Shown: positions 1 through 7,276, counted from the stretch's first letter. The stretch: 41,540 nt of DNA from a virus (IMGVR_UViG_3300036770_002274:1-41540); one strand, 5' to 3'. The notes: generated by a model not told the origin, from the letters alone. Numbers and translations are program-made.

Positions 1-77
1 CCTTCAACAACAACGGTTTGGCTAGCAACCGCAAGGCTACTAACCAAACCGAATATAATTGCAGAGAGTAACTTCAC
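1..77 (-). CDS. Secreted protein, N-terminal part only (runs off the window)
   Basis: A GTG start at 77 lies two bases after the TAA of the upstream lipoprotein gene. The visible 25 or so residues begin MKLLSAIIFGLVSSLAVAS, a textbook signal peptide (Lys, hydrophobic core, Ala-x-Ala-type end), followed by QTVVVEG. The frame is open to the window edge, so the mature protein is not visible. It was probably co-transcribed with the lipoprotein from the promoter at 708-736. The function is unknown; export to the periplasm is inferred. Confidence 0.55.
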   Translation of the reverse strand, partial: MKLLSAIIFGLVSSLAVASQTVVVE

Positions 78-79
78 TA

Positions 80-673
80 TTACAGTCCGCGAGCCTGCTT
101 CATGAGGTCAGTATTCTTGCGAGACCAACCCATAGTGCAACTTACTTCCTGTTTACCAACAACATCCTGCTTGACAGGCTGCCAGCCCTGCAAGAATCGT
201 TCGCTTGAACGCCGTACAGTATTAGTAACAACTACATTAGTGTCATTACTATTTTGACGATTACTAGATTCAGTTCGTCCAACTTCACGGTCGCTATTTT
301 GAGTTTCTTGACTTTCAGCAAGTTCTTTACTATTGCCTACTCGTTCAACTGTACGGAAACTTTGTGTGCGTTCACCCATCCAATGAGCAACGTTTGCCAT
401 TGCATAACTGCAAGCAGCATCCATAGCGTTTTTGCGATTATTGGTAGTACCGCCATTGCTAGGTGCTGTGCTTGTACTTTCAATAGAAAGAATTTGACAC
501 TCACGACCTAACATCTTGCTGATTGTACCACATCCACTTGAGGTTACCTTAAGACCTTCAGCAACAAAGTCTGTACTCAACTCTTCTTCACGTACAGTAT
601 CAACCTTGAGCGGGCGATTTGAACAAGCACCCAAAGCAAGCATGACACCGACAACAACTAACTTACTCTTCAT
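80..673 (-). CDS. Putative lipoprotein of unknown function
   Basis: A 197-residue protein with a type II signal peptide: a positively charged start (MKSK), a hydrophobic stretch and the lipobox LGAC with the lipidated Cys at residue 17. The mature part has a few Cys residues and a Ser/Asn/Thr-rich polar middle (about 115-155). No family is recognised. A GGAG ribosome site precedes the ATG and a sigma70-type promoter lies at 708-736. The next gene (1-77) also encodes an exported protein, so the pair may modify the host envelope or act in lysis or superinfection control; that role is inference. Confidence 0.7.
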   Translation of the reverse strand: MKSKLVVVGVMLALGACSNRPLKVDTVREEELSTDFVAEGLKVTSSGCGTISKMLGRECQILSIESTSTAPSNGGTTNNRKNAMDAACSYAMANVAHWMGERTQSFRTVERVGNSKELAESQETQNSDREVGRTESSNRQNSNDTNVVVTNTVRRSSERFLQGWQPVKQDVVGKQEVSCTMGWSRKNTDLMKQARGL

Positions 674-707
674 AACACGTTACTCCATAGTGATAGAACG
701 TATTATA

Positions 708-736
708 AGTATAGTATAGTCACGCTTTTAGGTCAA
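708..736 (-). promoter_or_regulatory. Sigma70-type promoter for the lipoprotein operon
   Basis: On the minus strand, -35 TTGACC (731-736) and -10 TATACT (708-713) are separated by exactly 17 bases. The -35 overlaps the stop codon of the upstream reading frame. The start codon of the lipoprotein gene is about 35 bases downstream. Confidence 0.75.
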
Positions 737-1356
737 GTATTTTGGGTACCCTTTAAATAGACTTCAATTTCTGCTTTTTCAGCATCACTAAAACTATCCA
801 AATCATACTCTCCTGACCCAATTTTTTCAATAAGGAATTTGATATATTCTTGGTCGTAGAGGTAACTTTGGCTAGATTCTTTATTGATCTCGATCCATTT
901 ATAACCGTCAAATTTATACACACGATTTGGGTTAATATCTACTCTTACAAAAATATCACCCTTTGCTGCTATTTTTGGAAATGTTGTCCCAAAATTACTA
1001 CTTACTTTATAATTTCCTGTATTATCTACCTTAACAGAAAATAAATCGGGGCGCAATTCCTTTAATGCATTACGTTGAAATAGTCTGTTTTCAAACTCTA
1101 CGTAACCACCGCCCTTATCGTGTACTGGGGTTACCCCTTCAGTTATTATTTCTTTAGGTTCTGTTTTATTTTTTGTAGTAGTTTCAGTGTCGGACTGTTT
1201 TGCCAATTGGTTAAATTTGTCCACCTGAACTTTTCTTTTAGGTTTAAATTTAACTTGCTTGTAATTTTTGTTAGGTTCTGATTTTTTAGACTTATCAGTT
1301 TTGTTAGGTCTAATTTTAGCAACTTTGTTTTTACTAGGTTTAGGGGTTCTAGTAAC
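733..1356 (-). CDS. C-terminal domain in the -1 frame of the coiled-coil membrane protein
   Basis: This reading frame begins at the slippery A-run and encodes 207 residues: a Lys/Pro/Asn-rich linker followed by a globular-looking domain (VEFENRLFQRNALKEL ... YKFDGYKWIEIN) ending in an acidic helix. The linker contains IITEG, a possible prohead-protease-type site. The only internal start, a GTG at 1224, has no convincing ribosome site, and sensible coding continues upstream of it into the overlapping gene. It is therefore most likely expressed as a -1 frameshift fusion of about 546 residues with the gene at 1146-2372. A sequencing or natural indel in the nine-A run is the alternative. Confidence 0.6.
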   Translation of the reverse strand, partial: VTRTPKPSKNKVAKIRPNKTDKSKKSEPNKNYKQVKFKPKRKVQVDKFNQLAKQSDTETTTKNKTEPKEIITEGVTPVHDKGGGYVEFENRLFQRNALKELRPDLFSVKVDNTGNYKVSSNFGTTFPKIAAKGDIFVRVDINPNRVYKFDGYKWIEINKESSQSYLYDQEYIKFLIEKIGSGEYDLDSFSDAEKAEIEVYLKGTQNT

Positions 1357-2372
1357 TTTTTTTTTACAGGATTTACCTGCTCTTTTTCAATTATTCCGCC
1401 ATCGGCAGTCAGTTCCATATTTGCTGCTGTAGGTTCGGGCACTATGTTGGGAAGTGTTTTCTGTTCTTTTTCATCGTCATCTAATGGTAGATACCCGTTG
1501 CTTCCATTGTCTAGAAATTTTTCTACCTTTTCTTCTTCTTTCTTTTCAAACTCCCACTTATAACTGCTGATAGCGGCGATAACAAGCATCAATGCTAGTG
1601 GGTCAAATACGAAAATCAATAAGATAATAACCCAACGTACAGCACGTTCTAATGTTGCTGTATCTGGATTGTCACCATAGATTAGGGCGGCAATATATTT
1701 GATTGGACCAACTTCTGCTTCAATCTGACGATACTTACTAGCGATTGGAGCCTTTTCAATGTTTAGTTTTTGAATTTCTTGGTTACTTGCTTCAATACGT
1801 TTTTGTGCGGCTGCAATCTCAGCATTCAACGCATTACGCTCTCTACGTTGTTGTGCGCGAATTTGTACTGCTCTTTCTACACCTGCTTCACTTTCTTGAT
1901 CACCACGTGTCAATCTAGCAGTCAACTGTGCGTCCATTTGATTTAGAGTATTACGTGCTGCTTCTATATTCTGACGTTCGCTAGCAATCAACTCTTTTTG
2001 AATTGCAATTTTATCATCAAACAACTGTATTTGAGCAGCAACGTCGCCTGTGGGTATCCCTTGATCCATGTGTGCCTTGGAGAGAAACCCAAATATACCC
2101 ATACTTGTTACTAATGCAAGGACTATGACAGCACCAGTCAGATAAGTTTTCATTGCCCATTTACATTTGTCCCAATATCTATGTAGCCATACGGTCGTGA
2201 CGACCTTGGCTATCTCAAGGCTTGCGCCCATGATAATGATGGGTATGACTGCTGCGGCGAATATAGCAGTCAAGCCTACAACACTGTACCAAGCCGCTAT
2301 GCCGCTCAATACTAGCGCGGTAATTAGTGCTAAGGTGCTGAGGCTAAATATCTTTTTAAATAGTAGTGGCAT
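1146..2372 (-). CDS. Multi-pass membrane protein with central coiled coil (zero-frame product)
   Basis: A 408-residue protein. Hydrophobic segments lie at about 11-31, 33-56, 75-95 and 245-270, with a long charged coiled coil at about 110-215 (repeated Gln/Glu/Arg/Ala) between the third and fourth. The N-terminal 339 codons look like genuine protein. The last 69 or so are Leu/Lys/Asn-rich and of low complexity, as expected for out-of-frame reading of the domain at 733-1356. The architecture resembles conserved membrane proteins of unknown function in marine T4-like phages. There is no Shine-Dalgarno sequence; a late-promoter-like CTAAATA lies five bases before the ATG. Confidence 0.7.
   Translation of the reverse strand: MPLLFKKIFSLSTLALITALVLSGIAAWYSVVGLTAIFAAAVIPIIIMGASLEIAKVVTTVWLHRYWDKCKWAMKTYLTGAVIVLALVTSMGIFGFLSKAHMDQGIPTGDVAAQIQLFDDKIAIQKELIASERQNIEAARNTLNQMDAQLTARLTRGDQESEAGVERAVQIRAQQRRERNALNAEIAAAQKRIEASNQEIQKLNIEKAPIASKYRQIEAEVGPIKYIAALIYGDNPDTATLERAVRWVIILLIFVFDPLALMLVIAAISSYKWEFEKKEEEKVEKFLDNGSNGYLPLDDDEKEQKTLPNIVPEPTAANMELTADGGIIEKEQVNPVKKKLLEPLNLVKTKLLKLDLTKLISLKNQNLTKITSKLNLNLKEKFRWTNLTNWQNSPTLKLLQKIKQNLKK
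1331..1362 (-). promoter_or_regulatory. A_AAA_AAG slippery heptamer with downstream stem-loop
   Basis: In the frame of the 408-residue gene the minus strand reads GTA AAA AAA AAG. This contains the heptamer A_AAA_AAG (1356-1362), the same -1 slippery sequence used by E. coli dnaX. It is directly followed by a perfect 7-bp inverted repeat, TTACTAG (1349-1355) and CTAGTAA (1331-1337), with an 11-base loop. The stem abuts the heptamer, closer than the usual 5-8 base spacing. Transcriptional slippage in the nine-A run (1357-1365) is an alternative mechanism. Confidence 0.55.
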
Positions 2373-2377
2373 TAGAA

Positions 2378-2384
2378 TATTTAG
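2378..2384 (-). promoter_or_regulatory. T4-late-promoter-like CTAAATA adjacent to start codon
   Basis: CTAAATA on the minus strand ends five bases before the ATG at 2372 (sequence between: TTCTA). The same layout occurs at 39770-39776. If this acts as a late -10 element (T4 TATAAATA type), transcription would begin at or next to the ATG, giving a leaderless message. The gene has no Shine-Dalgarno sequence, which fits. Confidence 0.4.
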
Positions 2385-2411
2385 TTAAAAAAACGCTATA
2401 ATAACTATAGA

Positions 2412-2630
2412 TTATTGTCTAGGCTCGGGAGGTTCCCCCTCACCAAACAAGTAACCATAGGTACCTATAAATTCTTGTAATGACATTACTAGTTTGCGAG
2501 GAATACCCGGTCCTTGTTGGACATGGTATGTAACAAGGTAATCTTCATCGCCTCGCCACTTTATCTGTATTACTTCTAACCAATCACCATCAGCAAAAGT
2601 AAATTTTTGACCAACTAAATCCTGTCTCAA
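2412..2630 (-). CDS. Small hypothetical protein, TTG start
   Basis: 72 residues, mixed charge, with a Pro/Glu-rich tail. The first codon is TTG, overlapping the TGA of the upstream gene (TTGA). A GAGG lies about ten bases upstream, and no other in-frame start exists until residue 49. No family is recognised. It belongs to the close-packed minus-strand run with the genes at 2627-2929 and 2942-4273. Confidence 0.6.
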   Translation of the reverse strand: MRQDLVGQKFTFADGDWLEVIQIKWRGDEDYLVTYHVQQGPGIPRKLVMSLQEFIGTYGYLFGEGEPPEPRQ

Positions 2631-2929
2631 CTGTCTAATTCCTCATCACCTACTTCATAACTGATATCATAACCGCCCTTACGATCACTAAACCAGTCAT
2701 CATCACGGTCATAATCATAGTTTTCTGGAAATTCTACAAAAGCATCTAATTCTTCATCGGTAGGGGCATCACCGTAAGGTTCATCGTCCCAATCAGTAGT
2801 GCTATTCATATGGCTGACAATTTCCTTAAATCGTTCAATACTACCAAACTTTTCAATAATATCCTCATCAGGGATATCATATGTAAAATGGCTGTGAACA
2901 GTATGATACTCAATCTTTTTGAAACGCAT
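2627..2929 (-). CDS. Small acidic hypothetical protein
   Basis: 100 residues, very rich in Asp and Glu (for example DWDDEPYGDAPTDEELDAF), with a basic start MRFKKIEYH. It has a good ribosome site (AGGAGAATATA before ATG). Such acidic proteins in phages can mimic DNA or bind host proteins, but nothing in the sequence proves this. It lies just downstream of DNA ligase. Confidence 0.6.
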   Translation of the reverse strand: MRFKKIEYHTVHSHFTYDIPDEDIIEKFGSIERFKEIVSHMNSTTDWDDEPYGDAPTDEELDAFVEFPENYDYDRDDDWFSDRKGGYDISYEVGDEELDS

Positions 2930-2941
2930 TATATTCTCCTA

Positions 2942-4273
2942 TTATTTGTCGTCACGAAATCTTACGAATCTTGGGAATCGCAAACTATAACTACCATCTT
3001 GGTTCTGCGTTATGGCATCGGCAAGGACTTCGGCAGTCCGTCCAATAACCAATTTAGAATTAGCCCAGTAGTCGTCCCGATCATTATCGCTATAACCACT
3101 GCCAACATTGACACGAATAGTTTTTCCATCGTCTACGCCCTCGCAAACTAGAGCACCAAGACGGCCACTATTCCTTCCCGTGCCCTCTTCTATATTTACT
3201 ACAGTCAAATCTACAGTAATCGTAGGCTTCCACTTGAGCCAATTTGTATTACGCTTACACTCATATGGCGCGTTCAACGCTTTGATCATAATGCCTTCAA
3301 AGCCTGCAACAACCATATCGTTAGCATAACGCTTGAGTTGATTTTGACCTTCTGTACTACTCAAGTCAGCCTTGATATGCGGCAACAATTCTACATTAGG
3401 CATCTCGTCAAATACAGGACGCAACTTTTCAAGTATGTCAATACGCTTGTGTAATTGTGCGTTCCAGAAACCTCGTCCCCAATCATCACTGGGAATAATA
3501 TCAAAGACATTGAACACGCTATCAGTCGCATTGACATCTTCTTTGCGACGAGCCTGACGCATCAACTCTTGAAATGTACGACCAGTAACTTCGCCATCAA
3601 GCCAAAAGCCATACTTCAATGTGCGATCACCATTGGCAGCCACCATCTTATGAAAATGCTTTTGAACCTGCTCTTGAATATGCGAAAAGTTCTCAAATAC
3701 TTTACCATTGCGACTATAACAAACACTATGTGCTGATCCAGTTACATGTAACAATACACGCACACCATCAAGTTTAGGCTCAAGTCGCTTGATACCACTC
3801 ATCTCAGGGCGACCTTCACAATTAGTTGCTAACTGACAACCAAAGACTGGAATCTCATAGATAGATTTCTTGACAACTTTGTTGAAAGTTTTGTCACTAA
3901 TACCTGCACGAAGGTCTTTGCGAATTACATTACGGCAAAAGTTATTCCATTCATCGCTGTCAAATCGTTCTGCCATTGTTTCAACAGCATCACGGGCATC
4001 GTTACCAGTAAGGTCACGATTCATCAAGTAGCCCAGTAATGTATCAAAATCACTCCAAGGATTCTCACGACCAGTAATGCCCTCACTAATCTCGGGCACT
4101 TGTCGCAAACCAAATGTAATATACGGATTGTAGGCAACGTGAACAAAATGTAAAAACCATTTACAACTTTCGTTTTCTAGTACAGCCATTTCATAAGCCT
4201 GCTTGATGACATCCTCTTTGTGAAGGCGACTGTCACTCTCGTTCAACTTATGAATCCAATATGCCATGCTCAT
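2942..4273 (-). CDS. ATP-dependent DNA ligase (T4 gp30 type)
   Basis: Seals nicks in phage DNA, for example between Okazaki fragments, through an enzyme-adenylate intermediate. The nucleotidyltransferase motifs are visible in order: motif I EPKLDGVR with the adenylated Lys near residue 167, motif III FWLDGEV, motif IV FEGIMIK and motif V WLKWKP. A C-terminal OB-fold region follows. The start is placed at the ATG at 4273, which overlaps the upstream stop as ATGA and has GGAG eight bases before it; an earlier in-frame ATG at 4291 has no such site. At about 443 residues it is close to the 487 of T4 ligase. Confidence 0.93.
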   Translation of the reverse strand: MSMAYWIHKLNESDSRLHKEDVIKQAYEMAVLENESCKWFLHFVHVAYNPYITFGLRQVPEISEGITGRENPWSDFDTLLGYLMNRDLTGNDARDAVETMAERFDSDEWNNFCRNVIRKDLRAGISDKTFNKVVKKSIYEIPVFGCQLATNCEGRPEMSGIKRLEPKLDGVRVLLHVTGSAHSVCYSRNGKVFENFSHIQEQVQKHFHKMVAANGDRTLKYGFWLDGEVTGRTFQELMRQARRKEDVNATDSVFNVFDIIPSDDWGRGFWNAQLHKRIDILEKLRPVFDEMPNVELLPHIKADLSSTEGQNQLKRYANDMVVAGFEGIMIKALNAPYECKRNTNWLKWKPTITVDLTVVNIEEGTGRNSGRLGALVCEGVDDGKTIRVNVGSGYSDNDRDDYWANSKLVIGRTAEVLADAITQNQDGSYSLRFPRFVRFRDDK

Positions 4274-4668
4274 TTGCGTAACTCCATCCACATTAGAATC
4301 TTATCAATTGTTTCGCATATCTCGGGGTAATTATAACGCTTGTCATAGTTACCCCACATCTTTACGTATCCGTCTTTGACCCTACGATTTTTATAATATT
4401 CAATACGGTTAGGTTGCCAACCTACTTGATACTTATAGCCCTTATCAGGACTACCGCTTACTAAAATAACACTATCAATAACTGCGAAACGCTTAGTATG
4501 ATCCCAGTCATAACGAAAATATGTACAGTAAGCAGCCCAAACACGACCATCAGGATGTACACAAAAATATCTGAAGTCGCTAGGCACATCATACACATAG
4601 TTAGTAAAGACATGTTTGGCTCGCTTGGCATGTAATGCCTGCTCTACGATTTTTTGTATATTAGCCAT
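4270..4668 (-). CDS. Hypothetical protein upstream of DNA ligase
   Basis: 132 residues, rich in Tyr, Trp and basic residues (VWAAYCTYFRYDWDHTKRF). No signal peptide, membrane segment or known motif is seen. Its stop overlaps the ligase start by four bases, suggesting translational coupling. No function can be assigned. Confidence 0.6.
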   Translation of the reverse strand: MANIQKIVEQALHAKRAKHVFTNYVYDVPSDFRYFCVHPDGRVWAAYCTYFRYDWDHTKRFAVIDSVILVSGSPDKGYKYQVGWQPNRIEYYKNRRVKDGYVKMWGNYDKRYNYPEICETIDKILMWMELRK

Positions 4669-4669
4669 A

Positions 4670-4984
4670 TCACACCTTCAGTAATGCCCAAAACAAATGC
4701 TTCTCAACTTGCTCTCTTACTTTAGCAAATTGTTTAGACTTATACAAGTCCGATTTGTCCATATAATCTAATTCTGCTACAGCCCTATATCTGTAGAAAC
4801 TACATTCCAAACCCTGTATAGTTTTACAACGCAACTTGCCATTGCGTCTACCATATAATATAAGGGCTTTTTGTTGAAACAGTAAATCGGGATTTATTTC
4901 CTTATCGCAGGGCACTTCAACAATAGCATACACATTGTCACTATTGCCGCGATCCTGATGACCTAGAAAATATATTTTGTTCAT
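4670..4984 (-). CDS. Hypothetical protein
   Basis: 104 residues, basic in the second half (LYKSKQFAKVREQVEKHLF), beginning MNKIYFLGHQDRG. No recognised family. It sits one base upstream of the next gene in the run and one base downstream of the small membrane protein gene, so it is part of the same transcript. Confidence 0.6.
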   Translation of the reverse strand: MNKIYFLGHQDRGNSDNVYAIVEVPCDKEINPDLLFQQKALILYGRRNGKLRCKTIQGLECSFYRYRAVAELDYMDKSDLYKSKQFAKVREQVEKHLFWALLKV

Positions 4985-4985
4985 A

Positions 4986-5096
4986 TCAAACTAGTGTCTT
5001 TAGTGTATCCACGACAGTCTGTAATGCCTGTGCGATTCGCACAAGACCAACTTCACCGATAAGAATACCAACAACAATACCTGCTAAAAATCTCAT
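4986..5096 (-). CDS. Very small membrane protein (36 aa)
   Basis: An ATG at 5096 overlaps the upstream stop as TAATG and opens a 36-residue frame: MRFLAGIVVGILIGEVGLVR, then a short amphipathic tail AQALQTVVDTLKTLV. One transmembrane helix is predicted by eye. The coupled start and the hydrophobic composition support a real gene. Function unknown; small phage membrane peptides are often lysis- or exclusion-related, which is only a possibility here. Confidence 0.6.
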   Translation of the reverse strand: MRFLAGIVVGILIGEVGLVRIAQALQTVVDTLKTLV

Positions 5097-5320
5097 TATG
5101 AGTACCTCAATACAAACATAGTATACAACTTTTCATCGCCAAATTCAAGATAATCTCTAACATACTTACTCAAGACATATCGGGCTTTATAAGGCTCCAA
5201 AAATTTTTGTATTCTAAATAATGGAACTTCTTCGTAAGAAAATTCTTGTAACTCGTCTATAAAGTTTTGCCAATATATAGGACAATTACAATAACTTTTT
5301 TCTAAATTTACAACAATCAT
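5096..5320 (-). CDS. Small hypothetical protein
   Basis: 74 residues, aromatic- and Cys-containing (SYCNCPIYWQNF). Its ATG overlaps the stop of the gene at 5317-5985 by four bases and its TAA overlaps the start of the next small membrane protein. No known family. Confidence 0.6.
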   Translation of the reverse strand: MIVVNLEKSYCNCPIYWQNFIDELQEFSYEEVPLFRIQKFLEPYKARYVLSKYVRDYLEFGDEKLYTMFVLRYS

Positions 5321-5985
5321 AAAATCTTTACACGATTCAACTGAGTCTGATTATTATCTTGACGCTTTACAGTACCAGCAATGTTCAACACACTGCCCAC
5401 AGTCACTTCCTGCTTGTAACTAAAAAACACAGCCTGGTCACTTGACGTAATACCTGTAACAAAGTATGTAAACCATTTCTGACTATACACACACTTCAAC
5501 ACTTCAACCTGTGTTTTGATACGCTCACCAACAGTACCGATATAGCCACCTTGACTATACTTTACGCGACGATCACGCTCATCACGCTCAACACCAATCA
5601 AATAACTATTTGGTACACTTGCTAGTACAGCAACATCATAGCCTTCTGTTACTGTTTCTTGTTGTACCAGTGCTAGAATACCACGCTCAAAGTTACTCAT
5701 ATATTCGCCAGTAAGCAACTTGAATGTCTTACCGTTCCAATATGAACGTACCTTTTCTGCCATATCACGATCAGCATCCGTGATATGTTCAGGCTGTTCA
5801 ATATATGTTTCTGTCAACTTACGATTGGTGACATATTCTACAACTGTATCATCGTCGTTGACGAACTCGTTTTTCTCAATATCGTATTTGATATATTTGT
5901 TATCATTGACACGCTGTGCCGCACATGCCGCACTCAGCACCAGCATAGTGTCATATTGTTTACGCACTTTTGATATACGCGGCAT
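5317..5985 (-). CDS. Hypothetical protein with OB-fold-like C-terminus
   Basis: 222 residues. The N-terminal half is charged with no motif. The C-terminal third (about 148-222) has alternating beta-strand-like segments (VEVLKCVYSQKWFTYFVTGIT, then VGSVLNIAGTVKRQ) reminiscent of an OB fold that could bind nucleic acid; this is inference from pattern only. A GAGG ribosome site lies five bases before the ATG. A strong terminator (6002-6021) separates it from the gene upstream, so it may need its own weak promoter or read-through. Confidence 0.6.
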   Translation of the reverse strand: MPRISKVRKQYDTMLVLSAACAAQRVNDNKYIKYDIEKNEFVNDDDTVVEYVTNRKLTETYIEQPEHITDADRDMAEKVRSYWNGKTFKLLTGEYMSNFERGILALVQQETVTEGYDVAVLASVPNSYLIGVERDERDRRVKYSQGGYIGTVGERIKTQVEVLKCVYSQKWFTYFVTGITSSDQAVFFSYKQEVTVGSVLNIAGTVKRQDNNQTQLNRVKIL

Positions 5986-6001
5986 AACAACCTCAAAGAA
6001 A

Positions 6002-6021
6002 GCCCCGCATTTCTGCGGGGC
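6002..6021 (-). terminator. Rho-independent terminator
   Basis: Perfect 8-bp GC-rich stem GCCCCGCA/TGCGGGGC with a 4-base loop, followed on the minus-strand transcript by TTTCTTT. It lies eight bases after the stop of the gene at 6030-6245, ending the transcript from the promoter cassette at 6276-6304. Confidence 0.85.
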
Positions 6022-6029
6022 GTATATTG

Positions 6030-6245
6030 TTACTTGATATAACCTACAAGTGTTTCAGCATCGTACCAGCCCACAATCTCGTCGTTCAGTTTGTAGACAA
6101 GATAGGGGTCAGCACTGTCGTCAACTTCGTCAAACTTGAGCATAGACTCAAATTCTTCTTGAAGTTGGTCCATATCTTCATCACGCTCAGTAAAGTCAAC
6201 GTTAGGTTCGTTGTCGTACTCAAGACCCTGCGCTACATAAGACAT
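6030..6245 (-). CDS. Small acidic early protein
   Basis: 71 residues, strongly acidic (PNVDFTERDEDMDQLQEEFE). It is a single-gene transcription unit: a sigma70 promoter at 6276-6304, a CGGAGAT ribosome site, then a terminator directly after the stop. That arrangement suggests high early expression of an independent host-takeover factor. No family recognised. Confidence 0.65.
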   Translation of the reverse strand: MSYVAQGLEYDNEPNVDFTERDEDMDQLQEEFESMLKFDEVDDSADPYLVYKLNDEIVGWYDAETLVGYIK

Positions 6246-6275
6246 ACTGTATCTCCGTTTGTTCAGTATGTAGAT

Positions 6276-6304
6276 ATTATGCGCCCATTTTACTCTGAAG
6301 TCAA
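6276..6304 (-). promoter_or_regulatory. Sigma70 promoter, cassette copy 1
   Basis: -35 TTGACT (6299-6304) and -10 CATAAT (6276-6281), 17-base spacer. The spacer ends in GGGCG and the start of the transcript reads ACATACTGAA then ACGGAGAT, both shared with the promoter at 8743-8771. The repeat element at 6319-6336 lies about 15 bases upstream of the -35. Confidence 0.8.
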
Positions 6305-6318
6305 CAACTATAATTCCA

Positions 6319-6336
6319 TATAAATCAATGACTTAC
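6319..6336 (-). repeat. Promoter-upstream repeat element, copy 1
   Basis: Minus strand GTAAGTCATTGATTTATA, upstream of the promoter at 6276-6304. Closely matching copies lie at 6356-6373, 8799-8816 and 21158-21175. Three of the four directly precede early promoters, so an UP element or activator box is likely. Confidence 0.6.
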
Positions 6337-6355
6337 CGCGCCTGTAAAAACTGTA

Positions 6356-6373
6356 ATAAAATCAATAACTTAC
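6356..6373 (-). repeat. Promoter-upstream repeat element, copy 2
   Basis: Minus strand GTAAGTTATTGATTTTAT, in tandem with the copy at 6319-6336. No separate promoter is evident between the two copies. The rest of the gap up to 6440 shows no gene. Confidence 0.55.
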
Positions 6374-6440
6374 AACACCGTCTAGGACCTATTAGGCCTG
6401 GATATAAGAGGTGCTAAATTCTAGCAGTATATAGAGACAG

Positions 6441-6653
6441 TTAGGGGTTTTCCGGGTCTACAGTAAATTCTAAACGAGCCATACGTCCCACAAAAAGTTT
6501 ACGCTTCTCATTCCAGTCCATCTCCAATGCTTGATTAGTAGGGAAACGAACCCAAAGTTTCTTACTATTGAAGTCAACGATAGGGCAGTTTACGCCCATA
6601 CCGTTTTCTGACCTAACAGTAATCTTTTCGCCTTTACGAAGGGAATGCGACAT
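6441..6653 (-). CDS. Small hypothetical protein, beta-rich
   Basis: 70 residues starting MSHSLRKGEKITVRS, with alternating strands as in small beta-barrel folds. The ATG at 6653 is preferred to an upstream in-frame TTG. The start lies inside the end of the small membrane-protein gene at 6634-6729, suggesting coupling. No family assigned. Confidence 0.55.
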   Translation of the reverse strand: MSHSLRKGEKITVRSENGMGVNCPIVDFNSKKLWVRFPTNQALEMDWNEKRKLFVGRMARLEFTVDPENP

Positions 6654-6729
6654 AACTAAAAACTGCAATAGCAGCCAATATGCCTAACACATAGGCAATA
6701 ATTACTGAAATAGTTTTCTTATCAAACAT
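6634..6729 (-). CDS. Very small membrane protein (31 aa)
   Basis: MFDKKTISVIIAYVLGILAA followed by IAVFSYVAFPS: one transmembrane helix behind a short charged N-terminus. AAGGA lies eight bases before the ATG, and the start overlaps the stop of the 58-residue gene upstream by eight bases. Composition and coupling support a real gene; function unknown. Confidence 0.55.
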   Translation of the reverse strand: MFDKKTISVIIAYVLGILAAIAVFSYVAFPS

Positions 6730-6898
6730 TATCTTGTTCCTTTTCTTTAGCCTTACTCAATAACGCGGCGATGGCATTTTCAAGATCAGTAGCATAAGTG
6801 TAGAGGTCCTCACTGCCGATATCTTCACCTTCCATACTAATAACATAGCCAATCGTGGCGAGTGTATCAGCAACTTGAGTTAGAGTCTTATTTCCCAT
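6722..6898 (-). CDS. Small acidic hypothetical protein (58 aa)
   Basis: Frame MGNKTLTQVADTLATIGYVI ... ending KAKEKEQDNV, largely helical with an acidic middle (EGEDIGSEDLYTY). It starts inside the end of the gene at 6888-7268 and ends over the start of the 31-residue membrane protein, matching the overlap style of the region. No known family. Confidence 0.6.
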   Translation of the reverse strand: MGNKTLTQVADTLATIGYVISMEGEDIGSEDLYTYATDLENAIAALLSKAKEKEQDNV

Positions 6899-7268
6899 AA
6901 ATCACCTTATCCTTCAGTTTTTTGAAATAACGATTTTGTGTAACAGTCCAACTATCATTCTCAAACAAATAAAAGTATTCGCACCAATTGTCTTTATAGT
7001 ATGACACCATTTCTTGTTTAGTGTCAAACAGTTTGGGTTCATTGCCTTCAATACCCTCAATACCAGCATAGTATTTGGTTTCTCTGATAAGACCACCTAA
7101 TGTGCTAATGCTGCCGCCGTCGATTAGTTGATTGACCTTGAAGATATCCTTGTACCTTGTGAGCAATGTTTCACCAACACCATTCTTGATATATCCATCA
7201 AAGTGACAATAGACAGCCTTGATCTTGCCGTCCCATGTCACCATGCCAATTGCACTACGTGTGGACAT
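6888..7268 (-). CDS. Conserved phage protein of unknown function (MSTRSAIG family)
   Basis: 126 residues beginning MSTRSAIGMVTWDGKIKAVY with CHFDGYIKNGVGETLL. This N-terminal pattern (TRSAIG ... YCH-DGY---G--LL) is, to my knowledge, shared by many phage proteins of unknown function. Aromatic- and Lys-rich C-terminus. No catalytic motif is evident. Part of the minus-strand run downstream of 7277-8050. Confidence 0.65.
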   Translation of the reverse strand: MSTRSAIGMVTWDGKIKAVYCHFDGYIKNGVGETLLTRYKDIFKVNQLIDGGSISTLGGLIRETKYYAGIEGIEGNEPKLFDTKQEMVSYYKDNWCEYFYLFENDSWTVTQNRYFKKLKDKVIYGK

Positions 7269-7276
7269 AATATATC

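Noticed and set aside
733-1224. Independent 163-residue gene starting at GTG 1224
   Set aside because: No ribosome site, and protein-like coding continues upstream of the GTG to the slippery A-run; a frameshift fusion fits better.
6318-6374. CRISPR-like direct repeats
   Set aside because: Only two copies in tandem with unequal flanks, and other copies lie upstream of promoters far away; a regulatory element explains them.
6723-6730. Frame error in the 31-residue membrane peptide
   Set aside because: Rechecking the bases showed the ATG frame is open and gives the hydrophobic peptide without any indel.
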